Origin: an uncultured Collinsella sp.
GTDB lineage: Bacteria > Actinomycetota > Coriobacteriia > Coriobacteriales > Coriobacteriaceae
DNA length: 64,000 nucleotides
Assembly: GCA_958450865.1 (NCBI GenBank)
Contig: CAUDNY010000001.1
Location: forward strand, 310,001 to 374,000
Reading direction: 5' to 3'
In this document: piece after piece, positions 14,706 through 24,385 of the stretch
Layout: every line of letters begins with the position of its first letter
How positions within the stretch are numbered: position 1 is the stretch's first letter
Translations under genes and position numbers: made by a program
Notes under the pieces: model-generated
Told to the model about the DNA's origin: nothing
Databases searched by the model: none
Seen by the model: only the letters and a program-made list of their open reading frames with translations

Positions 14706-16163
14706 TTACGCGGCAAGGCGCTTGAGGACGTCGATGAGCAGCTCGTAGAAGCGCTCGGCAGAAGCGAGCTCCATGCTCTCGTCCGGGGTGTGGACATCGG
14801 AGAGCGTCGGGCCCACGGCGATGGCGTCCAGGCCGTGCAGGGCCTCAGCAAACAGACCGCACTCAAGGCCGGCGTGAATGGACTCGATGCGCAGCTCGGA
14901 GCCAAAGAGCTCGCGATAGCTCTCGACAAAAACGTCGCGGACCGGCGAATGCTCGGCATAGCTCCAGCCGGGATACTCGAACTCGAACTTGGCGTCGAAG
15001 CCCAAGACATCGGCCAGCGTCTGCAGGCGGTCCTTGAACTCGTTCTGCAGCGAGGTGATCGAGGAGCGCGGGGACAGCATGATCTTGACCTGGTCGTCGG
15101 AAGTGGCGACCACGCCGATGTTGGAGGAAACCTCGACGGAGCCGTCGGTGGCGACGTTGCGGCGAATCACGCCATTAGGGGCAAGACGCAGGGCGCGGAT
15201 GAGGGCAAGCGCGGACTTCTGATCCATGGCCTCGACCTCGGCGTCGTCGGCAATCTCGACGGTGCAGGTAAAGCCGGGGTCGAAGACCTCGAGCTCGGCA
15301 GTGACGTCGGCGATGATGTCCTTTGCGATCTGGGCCGCGGCCTCGGCGGCAGCGTGGTCGGCGTAAACCAGCTCGGCCTTGCACTCACGGTTGATGGCGT
15401 TGTCCTTAGTGCCGCCGTTAAAGCTAACGATGGCGGGCTCGCCGGCGACCATCAGGCGGTCGATGATGCGGGCCATGATGAGGTTGCCGTTACCGCGCTC
15501 CAGGTTGATATCGTTGCCGGAATGACCACCCAGTAGGCCGGAGATGTCGAGCGTGAGGGTGCTGCCGGTCTTGTGCTCGCGCACGATGGGGCAGGTGTAG
15601 GTAACAACGACGCCGCCAGCGCAGCTGACGGTGGCAACGCCCTCTTCCTCGGAGTCAAGGTTAATCATGGTGCGGGCGCTAATCTGGGACTTGTCGAGCG
15701 TCTCGGCGCCGACCAGGCCAGTCTCCTCGTCGGTGGTGAATACGCACTCGAGGGCGGGGTGAGCAATCGAATCGTCGTTGAGCACAGTAAGCATCAGAGC
15801 GACAGCAATACCGTTGTCGGCGCCCAGGGTGGTGCCGTTAGCGGTGAGGACGCCGTCCTTCACGACCAGGTCGATACCGTCGGTCGTAAAGTCGTGCTCA
15901 ACAGAGCCCAACTTGTCGCACACCATATCGATGTGGCCCTGCAGCATCACGGTCGGGGCATTCTCGGCGCCGGCAGAAGCGGGTTTGCGAATGATGACGT
16001 TGTAGACCTCGTCCTGGTACACATCGAGGCCGCGCTCCTTGGCAAACGCAACCAGGAAATCGCTGATGCCCTTCTCGTTGCCAGACCCACGGGGGATCGC
16101 GCTGACCTCCTCAAAGAAATGGAACAGCTGGGCGGGCTCGTAGCCGGTGATCTTGTAATCCAT
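14706..16163 (-). CDS. pepD: Aminoacyl-histidine dipeptidase PepD (M20 metallopeptidase)
   Basis: A 485-aa M20C dipeptidase that cleaves Xaa-His and other dipeptides in the cytoplasm. Metal-binding segments are QGHIDMVCDK near 77-86, TLGADNGIAVAL near 113, TTDEETGLVGA near 143 and a late HAGLECGLF motif. The start at 16163 (MDYKITG) has AAGGAGG four bases upstream. It ends at a terminator convergent with hipA. It was probably inserted, with mntP-hipBA, between clpC and disA relative to the Firmicute order. Confidence 0.92.
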   Translation of the reverse strand: MDYKITGYEPAQLFHFFEEVSAIPRGSGNEKGISDFLVAFAKERGLDVYQDEVYNVIIRKPASAGAENAPTVMLQGHIDMVCDKLGSVEHDFTTDGIDLVVKDGVLTANGTTLGADNGIAVALMLTVLNDDSIAHPALECVFTTDEETGLVGAETLDKSQISARTMINLDSEEEGVATVSCAGGVVVTYTCPIVREHKTGSTLTLDISGLLGGHSGNDINLERGNGNLIMARIIDRLMVAGEPAIVSFNGGTKDNAINRECKAELVYADHAAAEAAAQIAKDIIADVTAELEVFDPGFTCTVEIADDAEVEAMDQKSALALIRALRLAPNGVIRRNVATDGSVEVSSNIGVVATSDDQVKIMLSPRSSITSLQNEFKDRLQTLADVLGFDAKFEFEYPGWSYAEHSPVRDVFVESYRELFGSELRIESIHAGLECGLFAEALHGLDAIAVGPTLSDVHTPDESMELASAERFYELLIDVLKRLAA

Positions 16164-16434
16164 GGTGCCTCCTTGGCGCAACTGGTTAGACAGTAAGACA
16201 TGCGCCTTGTATATTCCCAGACTTTGCGTGCATAAACCAGTCAAAAACGCCGAGCGCCCTTGCATCATCGGCTAACGGTGGGGAGACGCCACTTTATTAA
16301 GATAAAGCAGGTTAGACGGGCCGCGCCGAAGGGACGTTGGACCCTTCAACCAACCTCAACGCTTGATCAACGTTTATGCATACGCCATTGATATGTTTAA
16401 TGAGATCTACTTTGAACGAAGGGGGCTTTCCAAC
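16164..16434. other. Intergenic region between clpC terminator and pepD
   Basis: About 270 bp without a credible gene. It should contain the pepD promoter (minus strand); a TTGACT and a TATACA are present but with poor spacing, so no promoter is called. Confidence 0.5.
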
Positions 16435-16465
16435 AGAAAAAGGGCGCTCCTTTGGAACGCCCTCG
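16435..16465 (-). terminator. Terminator after clpC
   Basis: GAGGGCGTTCC AAAG GAGCGCCC stem followed by TTTTTCTG on the minus strand. Confidence 0.88.
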
Positions 16466-16488
16466 TGGACACAAGGTTTTGTTACGCC

Positions 16489-19131
16489 TTACAGCGCGCC
16501 GGAACCGGCTTGCATCATGCCACCGGGGCCCGAGCTCACGCCACTGCTCACAGGCGCGGCGTTTCCGGTGTGCGGCGCCGCCGGAGCGGTATCGCCCCCG
16601 AGCGTGCCCGCCGGACGCGGTGCCGGGATCTCGCCCGTGCCGTGGCTAAAGACAAACTTGCCATCGGCCACGTCGCACAGGACGGTATCGCCCTCGCCCC
16701 ACTCGCCGGCCAGCAGCTCCTCGGACAGCGGGTCCTCGATGAGCTTTTGAATAGCACGGCGCAGCGGACGCGCACCGTTGGTGAGGTCGGTGCCCTCGGC
16801 CACGATCTTGTCATAGGCCGCATCGGTGAGCTTGATGTTCATGCCGTTGGCAATCAAACGCTGACGCAGGTCGTCCACCAGCAGGTGCGCGATCTTGGTG
16901 AGATTCTCGCCCGAGAGCTTCTGGAACACCACGATGTCGTCGATGCGGTTGAGCAGCTCGGGGCGGAACAGGCGCTTGAGCTCGCCCATGGCGCGGCCGC
17001 GGATCTCACTCGAGGTGAGGCCCTGCTCGCCGGTGGTGCCAAAGCCAACGCTTGCATCCTGCGCAATCTCGCGGGCGCCCACGTTGGACGTCATGATGAT
17101 CACGGTATTGCGGAAGTCGACCGTCTTGCCCTGGCTATCGGTCAGGCGGCCCTCCTCCAGCACCTGCAGCAGGATGTTGAAGATATCGGGGTGCGCCTTC
17201 TCGATCTCGTCGAACAGCACGACCGAGTACGGGTGGCGACGAACGGCCTTGGTGAGCTGGCCGCCCTCGTCGTGACCGACGTAACCCGGAGGGCTGCCGA
17301 TGAGCTTGGAGACCTCGAACTCGCTACCGAACTCGGACATGTCGAAGCTGATGAGCGCGTCCTTGCTGCCAAAGAGGTACTCGGCGAGCGTCTTGGCGAG
17401 CTCGGTCTTGCCCGTGCCGGTGGGACCCAGGAAGATAAAGCTGCCGCCGGGACGACGCGGGTCCTTGAGCGGCGAGCGGCTGCGGCGCACGGCCTTGGCG
17501 ACGGCCTCGACGGCCTCGTCCTGGCCGATAATGCGGGTCTTGAGCACGCTTTCGGTCTGCAGCAGGCGACGGCTCTCGCTCTCGGTGAGCGAGGAAACCG
17601 GCACGCCAGAGGTCACGGACACGATGTCGGCAATCTGACTCACGTCGATGGTGAGCGGGCTGGCGTCGAGCTCGGCGGTCCAGGCGGCCTTGGCTTCGGC
17701 GAGTTCAATCTCGGCGGCCTTCTGCTGCTCGGTGATCTCGGCGGCCTTGTTCATGTCATCGCTCTCGGTGGCCTCCTGCGCGGCGGCCTTGAGCTCCTCT
17801 ATACGATGCTCGGCCTCGCGCACCGGCTCGGGCGCGCGATTCGCGGCGATGCGAGCGCGGGCACCGGCCTCGTCGATGAGGTCGATGGCCTTATCGGGCA
17901 GGAAGCGATCCTGGATGTAGCGGTTGGAAAGGTTCGCGGCGGCCTCGATAGCACCCTGCGTATAGCGCACATGGTGGTGCTCCTCGTAGCGCGGCTTGAG
18001 CGCGGTCAAGATCTTGACCGTGTCCTCGACGCTCGGCTCCTCGACATCGATGGTCTGGAAGCGGCGCTCAAAGGCCGGATCTTTAGTGAGGTACTTACGG
18101 AACTCCTCGGCCGTGGTGGCACCAATGATCTGGAAAGCACCGCGCGCGAGCACGGGCTTGAGCATAGAGCTCGCATCGATAGAACCCTCGGCAGAACCGG
18201 CACCGATGATGGTGTGCATCTCGTCGATAAACAAGATGACGTCGTCGGCTTCGGTCGCCTCCTGGATCACGTTCTTGAGGCGCTCCTCAAACTCACCGCG
18301 ATACTTGGCACCCGCGACAAGACCCGGCAGATCGAGCGTCCAGATATTCTGGTTCATAAGATTCTCGGGCACATTGCCAGCAGCAATCTGCTGCGCCAGG
18401 CCCTCGACGATAGCCGTCTTGCCCACGCCGGGATCGCCCAGGATAAGCGGATTGTTCTTGGTGCGGCGCGAAAGGATCTCCATCATGCGCTGGACTTCCT
18501 TTTCGCGGCCAATCACGGGATCGAGCTCGCCGTCGCGCGCCTTTTGCGTGAGGTTGGTGGCGAACTGCTTGAGCGTGTCGGTGCCGCTCCCCTTTTGCTG
18601 AGAGGCATCCGAGCCGCTAAAGAACGGCAGGCCCGCACCGGGACGACCAGCGCCAGCGCCAGCGAGCGGACGCTTCTTGTCCTGATCCTTGGCAGTGAGC
18701 TTTTCGATGGCCTTTTTAATGGAAGCAGACGACACGCCCAGGCGCATGAGGATGTCCATGGCCATGCCGTTGCCTTCTTCGACGATGCCGATCAGCAAGT
18801 GCTCGGTCGAAACGTAGGTCTGGTTGTTCTCGCGTGCCACGCGGAAGGAGCGTTCCATCACGCTGATGACGAGCGGCGTAAAGGCGAGCTTGGCAGCCTC
18901 GGTCTCCTCGCTGGGCTCGGGAACCGTGGTCTGGACCTCTTTGAGGGTATCCATGATGTCATCGTAGGAGATATCGAGCGAACGCAGTGCCTCGGCGGCA
19001 ATACCCTCGTCCTCCTTAGCGAGCGCAAGCAGCAGGTGCTCGGTGCCCACCTTATTTGAGTGCAGATCGAGCGCCTCTTGCTTGGCCATGGACATGACCT
19101 TGCGCGCGCGATCAGTAAAACGGTCTAACAT
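16489..19131 (-). CDS. clpC: ATP-dependent Clp protease ATP-binding subunit ClpC
   Basis: An 880-aa Hsp100 unfoldase that feeds ClpP. Two Clp N repeats (about 1-145), AAA1 with GDPGVGKT near 213, a middle domain with a UVR-like coiled region (about 410-470) and AAA2 with GPTGTGKT near 560, followed by [16 protein letters not shown] and NGARPLRR motifs. The C-terminal tail is Pro/Gly-rich. The start at 19131 (MLDRFTD) has AGAGGA upstream; the 74-codon in-frame extension crosses a palindromic repeat and is rejected. No ctsR or mcsAB genes are next to it. The leader contains a GC-rich hairpin (about 19165-19195). Confidence 0.97.
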   Translation of the reverse strand: MLDRFTDRARKVMSMAKQEALDLHSNKVGTEHLLLALAKEDEGIAAEALRSLDISYDDIMDTLKEVQTTVPEPSEETEAAKLAFTPLVISVMERSFRVARENNQTYVSTEHLLIGIVEEGNGMAMDILMRLGVSSASIKKAIEKLTAKDQDKKRPLAGAGAGRPGAGLPFFSGSDASQQKGSGTDTLKQFATNLTQKARDGELDPVIGREKEVQRMMEILSRRTKNNPLILGDPGVGKTAIVEGLAQQIAAGNVPENLMNQNIWTLDLPGLVAGAKYRGEFEERLKNVIQEATEADDVILFIDEMHTIIGAGSAEGSIDASSMLKPVLARGAFQIIGATTAEEFRKYLTKDPAFERRFQTIDVEEPSVEDTVKILTALKPRYEEHHHVRYTQGAIEAAANLSNRYIQDRFLPDKAIDLIDEAGARARIAANRAPEPVREAEHRIEELKAAAQEATESDDMNKAAEITEQQKAAEIELAEAKAAWTAELDASPLTIDVSQIADIVSVTSGVPVSSLTESESRRLLQTESVLKTRIIGQDEAVEAVAKAVRRSRSPLKDPRRPGGSFIFLGPTGTGKTELAKTLAEYLFGSKDALISFDMSEFGSEFEVSKLIGSPPGYVGHDEGGQLTKAVRRHPYSVVLFDEIEKAHPDIFNILLQVLEEGRLTDSQGKTVDFRNTVIIMTSNVGAREIAQDASVGFGTTGEQGLTSSEIRGRAMGELKRLFRPELLNRIDDIVVFQKLSGENLTKIAHLLVDDLRQRLIANGMNIKLTDAAYDKIVAEGTDLTNGARPLRRAIQKLIEDPLSEELLAGEWGEGDTVLCDVADGKFVFSHGTGEIPAPRPAGTLGGDTAPAAPHTGNAAPVSSGVSSGPGGMMQAGSGAL

Positions 19132-19336
19132 GCTAGTTCCTCTTAGACGAGCTAGTTTTTCAAACGCAAAGCGCCACTCGTGGCGGCGCTTTGGTCTCTT
19201 TACCCATATGGAGTATATGTTAACCGTTGGGACCTTTCCTGCCCGTAGCCGCGCGACAACGTCTACAAAAAAGGAATTGCCAGGTGCCTCTGCATCGGCC
19301 CAACGAGCGTGGATTTTCGGACACCCATTCCACGAG

Positions 19337-19394
19337 CGTGGATAATCTCCCATTTTGAGCCCGTAAACAGGCCAAAAACGGGAGATTATCCACG
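19337..19394. repeat. Palindrome CGTGGATAATCTCCC, copy 2
   Basis: Left arm CGTGGATAATCTCCCATTTT and right arm AAACGGGAGATTATCCACG are nearly perfect complements around a loop of about 18 nt. It matches the element at 5509. It lies between clpC and the ThrE-like gene. Confidence 0.8.
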
Positions 19395-19428
19395 TTCATG
19401 TTTTGCGGATCAGTTTCATTTGCACCAA

Positions 19429-20997
19429 TTAGCTGGTGTGGCGCCAGCGGGGGTCGGTGAGGGTTCTCGCCACGCCCAGGCCAACGGGCAAAAACGCCAC
19501 GATGAGCACCGCACGCACAAACCAGCCGAGCATATTGACCGTGTCGAAGGTGCACATGTAATACATCGAGCGATACAGATACAAGCCCGGCACCATAATG
19601 ACAATCGATGGCACCGTGAGGGCGATACGTGGATAGGTGAGCTTGATTTCGGCTAAGCTCGCGAGCAGCCCCGATACCAGCGCGCCGATAAACGCCGCCG
19701 CCTCGGGAGGCATACCTGCGCTCATGCCCAAAAAGGGAAACAGCGTCGGTGCATCGACTAGGGTAAGACGCAAAGTATTGGATACGGCACCGATGAGCCC
19801 TGCCGCCGCTGCCATCTTTACCGGGCTGTTGAACATGACCGAGAAGCCAAACACGCCGACAAGGCTCATCACCACGCGCAAGAGCGTAAGAGCAAGCGGC
19901 GAGAGGCCAAGCGGGGCAAAGTCGTCCGGCGCCAGGCCCACACACTCGGCAACCATCCAACCTACGAGCGTCGCCATCACAATAATCGATACGGCATACG
20001 AAAGGCGCTCGATACCGCTTCGCATGTCGAGCTTAGCGATGTCGAGGCCTGCCGTGATGAGCGGAAAGCCGGGAATCACAAAGAGCATGGCGCCGATATA
20101 GCCTTCTTGGTGCGACATTGCCCCCGGAATGACCTGGCCAAGGCCGAGCAATGCCAGCAAATACGAGATACAGGCCAGCGCGACGCCAATCGTCAACGCG
20201 CTAAACTGGCCAAGGCCTTGCTTGAGAATATGGGAGCGAGCAAAGTTACCGACACCAGCGCCCACAAATGCACAAGCCATCTCGATAGGGCCGCCGCCGA
20301 GCAAAAAGACAAAGGCGCCACAAGCACAGGCCGCCGCAAGGCCCTGTTGCCAGGGAGTGTAATCGGGTTTTGAACTCTCAACGGTCTTGAGCATCTCGTG
20401 GTACTCATGCACGGTAAACCGGCGCCCGTAAACCTCGATTTCCTTTAAGAAGCTCTCCATCATCCAAATGCGATGAGTATTGACTCCCGTTGTGGGTAGG
20501 CTGACGACCTCGTTAAAGCAGTGGCCGCCTTCGATGCAGGTGCACTCAAACGACAGGAGACTCAGGTCGACGTGAATCGTGACGCCGAGTACGGCAGCAA
20601 CACGATTCATGGTATCGCGTACGCGCCAGGCACCTGTTCCGCTTGCCAGCATAAGCATGCCGGTGCGGCAGATGATGGATGATTTATCGGTGAGCGGCGC
20701 ATCGACGGCAAGCTCATCGCCTGCCGTCACGATCTGGCGCCAGTCGGTTTTCATATGGAGGGCGCCGGCACGGACACCGTGGTGCATGGGGACTCTTGAG
20801 AGCAACGAATCATGGTGCGAAGGCTGTGGAGGTTCCGTCGATTCGACCTCGTCCTCGTCGGGCCCTTCATCAACAAGGTCGAAAGCATCGAGCGCCGCCG
20901 GCTCGCGACGATCGGTCAATTCCTCGTCCTCATCATCAAAATAGTTGAACTGATCGAGCATGTCCTCTTCGATTGCACGATCGCTCGCGTCGTCCAT
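19429..20997 (-). CDS. Fused ThrE-family threonine/serine exporter-like membrane protein
   Basis: A 522-aa protein with an acidic N-terminal tail (about 1-70), then a soluble region (TGMLMLASGTGAWRVRDTMNRVAAVLG) typical of ThrE/DUF1212 and about ten membrane segments. The C-terminal half (about 380-510) matches the second ThrE module, which in other genomes is a separate gene (YjjB). In Corynebacterium ThrE exports threonine and serine. The start at 20997 (MDDASDR) has AGGGAG seven bases upstream. It stands alone. Substrate is inferred from the family. Confidence 0.85.
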   Translation of the reverse strand: MDDASDRAIEEDMLDQFNYFDDEDEELTDRREPAALDAFDLVDEGPDEDEVESTEPPQPSHHDSLLSRVPMHHGVRAGALHMKTDWRQIVTAGDELAVDAPLTDKSSIICRTGMLMLASGTGAWRVRDTMNRVAAVLGVTIHVDLSLLSFECTCIEGGHCFNEVVSLPTTGVNTHRIWMMESFLKEIEVYGRRFTVHEYHEMLKTVESSKPDYTPWQQGLAAACACGAFVFLLGGGPIEMACAFVGAGVGNFARSHILKQGLGQFSALTIGVALACISYLLALLGLGQVIPGAMSHQEGYIGAMLFVIPGFPLITAGLDIAKLDMRSGIERLSYAVSIIVMATLVGWMVAECVGLAPDDFAPLGLSPLALTLLRVVMSLVGVFGFSVMFNSPVKMAAAAGLIGAVSNTLRLTLVDAPTLFPFLGMSAGMPPEAAAFIGALVSGLLASLAEIKLTYPRIALTVPSIVIMVPGLYLYRSMYYMCTFDTVNMLGWFVRAVLIVAFLPVGLGVARTLTDPRWRHTS

Positions 20998-21143
20998 ATA
21001 GACGCTCCCTTCCTGCCGACTAACCCCCATCCTAGGCAGCGACGGCTAAAGGAAACATAAAAGAGACGGCTGTCATGCGAGCCATGCGCGCAATAGCCGT
21101 TGGGCAGTCGTTTAAGACCGTCCCCAATGGCTACATCGATGTT

Positions 21144-21398
21144 CTAAGTGTCAACAAAGTCACCGCCGCAGGTAGAGGACGGACAGCGAGCCGCGTCCAG
21201 CTTGACAGCCAAGGCAACGCCGATGCCCTGGCAACGACAGCGAAAGCCCGCCAGAGCGAGCAAGGTGCTTTGAAACGAGATGCCACCATAGGTTGAGCAT
21301 AAGTCAGCGAGCGGGTCGCATTTGAGACAAGGTGACGTGAAACGAAAGGGCGCTGACCTTCTGGTCGCGCCCTTGAAGTTGAACGTCAGATTGTCCAA
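21144..21398 (-). CDS. Small cysteine-rich open frame, doubtful
   Basis: An 84-codon frame with six Cys in pairs (CLKC, CRC, and CPSSTC) in the lysS-thrE spacer. It begins inside the nested hairpin at 21311-21409 and has no good ribosome site. The frame stays open for about 45 codons beyond its stop apart from that one TAG. I do not recognise it; it may be a remnant or chance. Confidence 0.2.
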   Translation of the reverse strand: MDNLTFNFKGATRRSAPFRFTSPCLKCDPLADLCSTYGGISFQSTLLALAGFRCRCQGIGVALAVKLDAARCPSSTCGGDFVDT

Positions 21399-21409
21399 AT
21401 GCGGCCCGC
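21311..21409. repeat. 99-nt nested hairpin after lysS
   Basis: Outer arms GCGGGTCGCATTTG/CAAATGCGGCCCGC (13 of 14 complementary, one G-U), inner TGACGT/ACGTCA and a central AGGGCGC..GACC..GGTC..GCGCCCT hairpin. Related in size and internal words to the element at 7906-8005. Confidence 0.7.
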
Positions 21410-21422
21410 GCAGCGTCGAGCC

Positions 21423-21449
21423 GTTACGCGGTTCGTAGAACCGCGTAAC
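21423..21449. repeat. Hairpin GTTACGCGGTT, copy 1
   Basis: Perfect 11-bp arms GTTACGCGGTT/AACCGCGTAAC with a 5-nt loop, four bases past the lysS stop. A second copy lies just past dtd (25938-25965). No U-tract follows. Confidence 0.75.
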
Positions 21450-21452
21450 TAG

Positions 21453-23417
21453 TTAGTACATCTTTGCGCCGGCGGGGATGGAGGCGTCGAGCTGGATCAG
21501 GTTGAGACGCTCCTCACCATCCTCCTCGTGGATAGCGCTGATGAGCATGCCGCAGCTGGGAATGCCCATCATCTTACGCGGAGGCAGATTGGTGATGGCA
21601 AGCAGGGTCTTGCCGACCAGGTCCTCGGGCTCATAGTAGCCATGGATGCCGGAGAGGATGGTACGATCGGTGCCGGTGCCGTCGTCGAGCGTAAAGTTCA
21701 GCAGCTTCTTGGACTTCTTGACGGCCTCGCATGCCTTGACCTTCACGGCGCGGAAGTCGCTCTTAGAGAAGGTATCAAAGTCGACGAACTCCTCGAACAG
21801 CGGCTCGACGGCAATCTTGGAATAATCAACTGTGGGCTTGAGCGGCTTGACGAAGGGGCTCGCGGTGTTGCCGGCCTCGGCAGCCTTGGCAGCAGCGGCA
21901 CCGGACTGGAAACCCTTCTCGGGCTTCATGTGCGGGAACAGCAGCACGTCGCGGATGGAAGCCTGGTTGGTGAGCAGCATGACCACGCGGTCGATACCGA
22001 TGCCGATGCCGCCCGCGGGAGGCATACCGTACTCGAGGGCGCGCACGTAATCCTCGTCGTACTCCATGGCCTCGTCGTCGCCGCCAGCCTTCTCGGCCAT
22101 CTGAGCGGCAAAGCGCTCGGCCTGGTCGACCGGGTCGTTGAGCTCGGAGAACGCGTTGGCGTACTCGTGGCCGGCGATAACCAGCTCAAAGCGGTGCGTC
22201 AGGCGCGGGTCGTCCTCAAAACGCTTGGCGAGCGGGCTGACCTCGATGGGGTAATCGCACACGAAGGTCGGGTTGACGATGGTGTCCTCGCCCAGCTCAT
22301 CGTAGATCTCGGCGATAATCTTGCCGGCGGTCCACTCGGGCTTAATCTCCAGGCCCTTCTCGCGCGCGGCGGCAGCAAGCTCCTCGACCGGCGTGTCGAT
22401 GGTGACCTGCTTGCCGAGCACGTCGGAGACGATGTCGGTCATGGGACGGCTGGCCCACTCACCAGAAAGGTCGATGGTCTGGCCCTGGTACTCGATGACC
22501 TCGGGGTTGCCGATGGCCTTGTTAGCCGCCTTGATAACGCCCTGGGCGAGCGCCTTCATGCCCTCGAGGTCGGAGAAGGCACGGTAGGCCTCCATCGTGG
22601 TGAACTCGGGGTTGTGGGTAAGGTCCATGCCCTCGTTACGGAAGATACGGCCGATCTCGAACACGCGCTCAAAACCGCCGACGATGCAGCGCTTGAGGTG
22701 CAGCTCGGTAGCAATGCGCAGGTAGCACTCCTGATCGAGCGCGTTGAAGTGCGTGATGAACGGCTTGGCAGTAGCGCCGCCCTGGATGGTCTGCAGGATG
22801 GGGGTTTCGACCTCCATGTAGCCGTCGGACTCCATAAAGCGACGGAAGGTGGAAAGAATCTGCGAACGCTTACGGAAGGTCTCGCGAACGTCGTCGTTGG
22901 CGATCAGGTCGACATAGCGCTGGCGATAGCGGGTCTCCTTGTCGGAAAGACCGTGGAACTTCTCGGGCAGCGGACGAACGGCCTTGGCAAGCAGGGTCGC
23001 GCTCTTAGGGGCAACGGAAAGCTGGCCGCGCTGGGTGCGCACAACCACGCCGGTCACGCCCAGGATGTCGCCCAGGTCGAGGGACTTGAGCGTATTCCAG
23101 GCAGCCTCGTCCATGTCGTTGATGCGGCAGAACAGCTGAATCTCGGCAGTCGCATCGCGCACGACGATGAACATGATCTTGCCCTGACCGCGCTTGGCGA
23201 CCACACGGCCGGCGATCTTCACGACGTCCTCGGTGTCCTCGCCATCGGCAAGCTCGGCGTACTTAGCCTCGATATCGGCAACGTAGTCCTCAAGCTCAGA
23301 GTGCTCGGGATAGGGGTTCTGGCCCGCCTCGAACAGGGCGGCGCGCTTGGCCAGGCGGGTGGCGCGCTCGTCGTTGAGCGTCGATGCCTGATCGGCGGCG
23401 TTCTGGTTCTCTGCCAT
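21453..23417 (-). CDS. lysS: Lysyl-tRNA synthetase with C-terminal tRNA-binding (Trbp111-like) domain
   Basis: A 654-aa class II LysRS; the usual length is about 500. The OB-fold anticodon domain (about 60-165), motif 2 (FEIGRIFRNEGMDLTHNPEF) and motif 3 (GIGIDRVVMLL) are intact. After a linker, residues from about 545 (FSKSDFRAVKVKACEAV..NFTLDDGTG..NLPPRKMMGIPSCGML) match the EMAPII/Trbp111 domain normally at the C-terminus of MetRS. It should charge tRNA-Lys with added nonspecific tRNA affinity. The start follows GAGGAGC. greA lies upstream. Confidence 0.95.
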   Translation of the reverse strand: MAENQNAADQASTLNDERATRLAKRAALFEAGQNPYPEHSELEDYVADIEAKYAELADGEDTEDVVKIAGRVVAKRGQGKIMFIVVRDATAEIQLFCRINDMDEAAWNTLKSLDLGDILGVTGVVVRTQRGQLSVAPKSATLLAKAVRPLPEKFHGLSDKETRYRQRYVDLIANDDVRETFRKRSQILSTFRRFMESDGYMEVETPILQTIQGGATAKPFITHFNALDQECYLRIATELHLKRCIVGGFERVFEIGRIFRNEGMDLTHNPEFTTMEAYRAFSDLEGMKALAQGVIKAANKAIGNPEVIEYQGQTIDLSGEWASRPMTDIVSDVLGKQVTIDTPVEELAAAAREKGLEIKPEWTAGKIIAEIYDELGEDTIVNPTFVCDYPIEVSPLAKRFEDDPRLTHRFELVIAGHEYANAFSELNDPVDQAERFAAQMAEKAGGDDEAMEYDEDYVRALEYGMPPAGGIGIGIDRVVMLLTNQASIRDVLLFPHMKPEKGFQSGAAAAKAAEAGNTASPFVKPLKPTVDYSKIAVEPLFEEFVDFDTFSKSDFRAVKVKACEAVKKSKKLLNFTLDDGTGTDRTILSGIHGYYEPEDLVGKTLLAITNLPPRKMMGIPSCGMLISAIHEEDGEERLNLIQLDASIPAGAKMY

Positions 23418-23433
23418 AAGTTAGCTCCTCAAA

Positions 23434-23473
23434 CTAAAACGCTCCCCAGGATTCGGTCCCAGGGAGCGAAAAC
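23434..23473 (-). terminator. Hairpin between greA and lysS
   Basis: CGCTCCCTGGG...CCTGGGGAGCG stem followed by TTTTAG on the minus strand, between the greA stop and the lysS start. It may reduce read-through into lysS. Confidence 0.75.
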
Positions 23474-23496
23474 ATACCTTTACGCGGGACCGTGGT

Positions 23497-23967
23497 CTAG
23501 CGTGCGATCTTGGCGATGGTGTAGACGCGAGTCTTGCCGGAAGGCGTAACGACCTCGACGGAGTCGCCCTCGCCGTGACCAATGATGGCGTGACCGACCG
23601 GAGACTCGTTGGAAATCTTGTGCTCGAGCGAGTTGGTCTCGGTGGTACCGACGAGCGTGACTTCCATGACCTCACCGTTGGGATCAATCAGAGAAACGGT
23701 GGAACCGATGGAGACGGTCAGATCGCCCGTGGTGGCAGCAACCTGAGCGTTGGCGAGGATGGCCTGGATCTCGGCGATACGAGCGGCGTTCTGGGCCTGC
23801 TTGTCCTTAGCGGCGTCGTACTCGGAGTTCTCCGAAAGGTCGCCGAACGCGCGGGCTTCCTTGATGTCCTCGACGATCTCCTTGGCGTAATCGCCCTCAC
23901 GCCAAGCGAGCTCCTCGACGAGCTTCTGGCGGCCCTCAGCGGTCAGTACGATCTGGCTTGCGTCCAT
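23497..23967 (-). CDS. greA: Transcript cleavage factor GreA
   Basis: A 156-aa GreA. The N-terminal coiled coil (about 1-75) contains the acidic tip region GDLSENSEYDAAKD, which enters the RNA polymerase secondary channel to stimulate cleavage of backtracked RNA. The C-terminal FKBP-like domain includes ISNESPVGHAIIGH and a GDSVEV segment. The start at 23967 (MDASQI) has GGGAGA upstream. The greA-lysS order recurs in several bacteria. Confidence 0.95.
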   Translation of the reverse strand: MDASQIVLTAEGRQKLVEELAWREGDYAKEIVEDIKEARAFGDLSENSEYDAAKDKQAQNAARIAEIQAILANAQVAATTGDLTVSIGSTVSLIDPNGEVMEVTLVGTTETNSLEHKISNESPVGHAIIGHGEGDSVEVVTPSGKTRVYTIAKIAR

Positions 23968-24013
23968 ACGGATATCTCCCCAACTCTGATCAAACAATCA
24001 ACTGTCAACAAAA

Positions 24014-24048
24014 CGAAAAAGACCGGCTAGCCTGCGGGCAAGCCGGTC
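24014..24048 (-). terminator. Terminator after tatA
   Basis: GACCGGCTTGCC...GGCTAGCCGGTC stem followed by TTTTTCG on the minus strand. Confidence 0.88.
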
Positions 24049-24073
24049 AGGTGCTCACCCCAAAGGGATGGGA

Positions 24074-24349
24074 CTACTCTGCGTCCGCGTCGCTGTCCTC
24101 TGCCTGCTTCTTCTTGGCAGCAGCGAGCTTGGCCTCGAGCTCAGCGATCTCCTTGTCCTCCTCGGACTGCTCGACCACGACCTCCTCGGCCTGCTTGGTC
24201 TCGGCCTTATCGTCGCCCTCCATACCCTCACGGATATTCTTGACGGTAGAGCCGAGGGACTTGCCGAGCTTCGGCAGGTTCTTGGGCCCGAAGATAATCA
24301 GGACAACGACGAGAATAATGATGAGCTCAGGAGCCCTCAGTCCAAACAT
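24074..24349 (-). CDS. tatA: Sec-independent protein translocase TatA
   Basis: A 91-aa TatA/E. One N-terminal membrane segment (about 6-20, [15 protein letters not shown]), the [14 protein letters not shown] hinge and amphipathic helix, then a charged coiled-coil tail rich in Glu, Lys and Ala. TatA forms the pore for folded Tat substrates; TatB is similar but this one has the TatA FGP hinge. The start has GGAGG five bases upstream. It is monocistronic, with its own promoter; tatC is not in the window. Confidence 0.9.
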   Translation of the reverse strand: MFGLRAPELIIILVVVLIIFGPKNLPKLGKSLGSTVKNIREGMEGDDKAETKQAEEVVVEQSEEDKEIAELEAKLAAAKKKQAEDSDADAE

Positions 24350-24385
24350 GTAGACCTCCACAATACAGCGAGACAAGCTCGAATG

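Noticed and set aside
16363..19059. Long plus-strand frame (898 codons) over clpC.
   Set aside because: It is antisense to the clearly homologous clpC and shows no recognisable domain; high GC makes such shadow frames common. The same reasoning excludes the 908-codon frame at 27215-29941.
19132..19353. 74-codon N-terminal extension of clpC in frame.
   Set aside because: It overlaps the CGTGGATAATCTCCC palindrome and lies before the AGAGGA ribosome site and canonical MLDRFTD start.
24074..24349. Assigning the Tat gene as tatB.
   Set aside because: The FGPKNLP hinge and short charged tail fit TatA; TatB usually has a Glu/Pro-rich longer tail and a different hinge.
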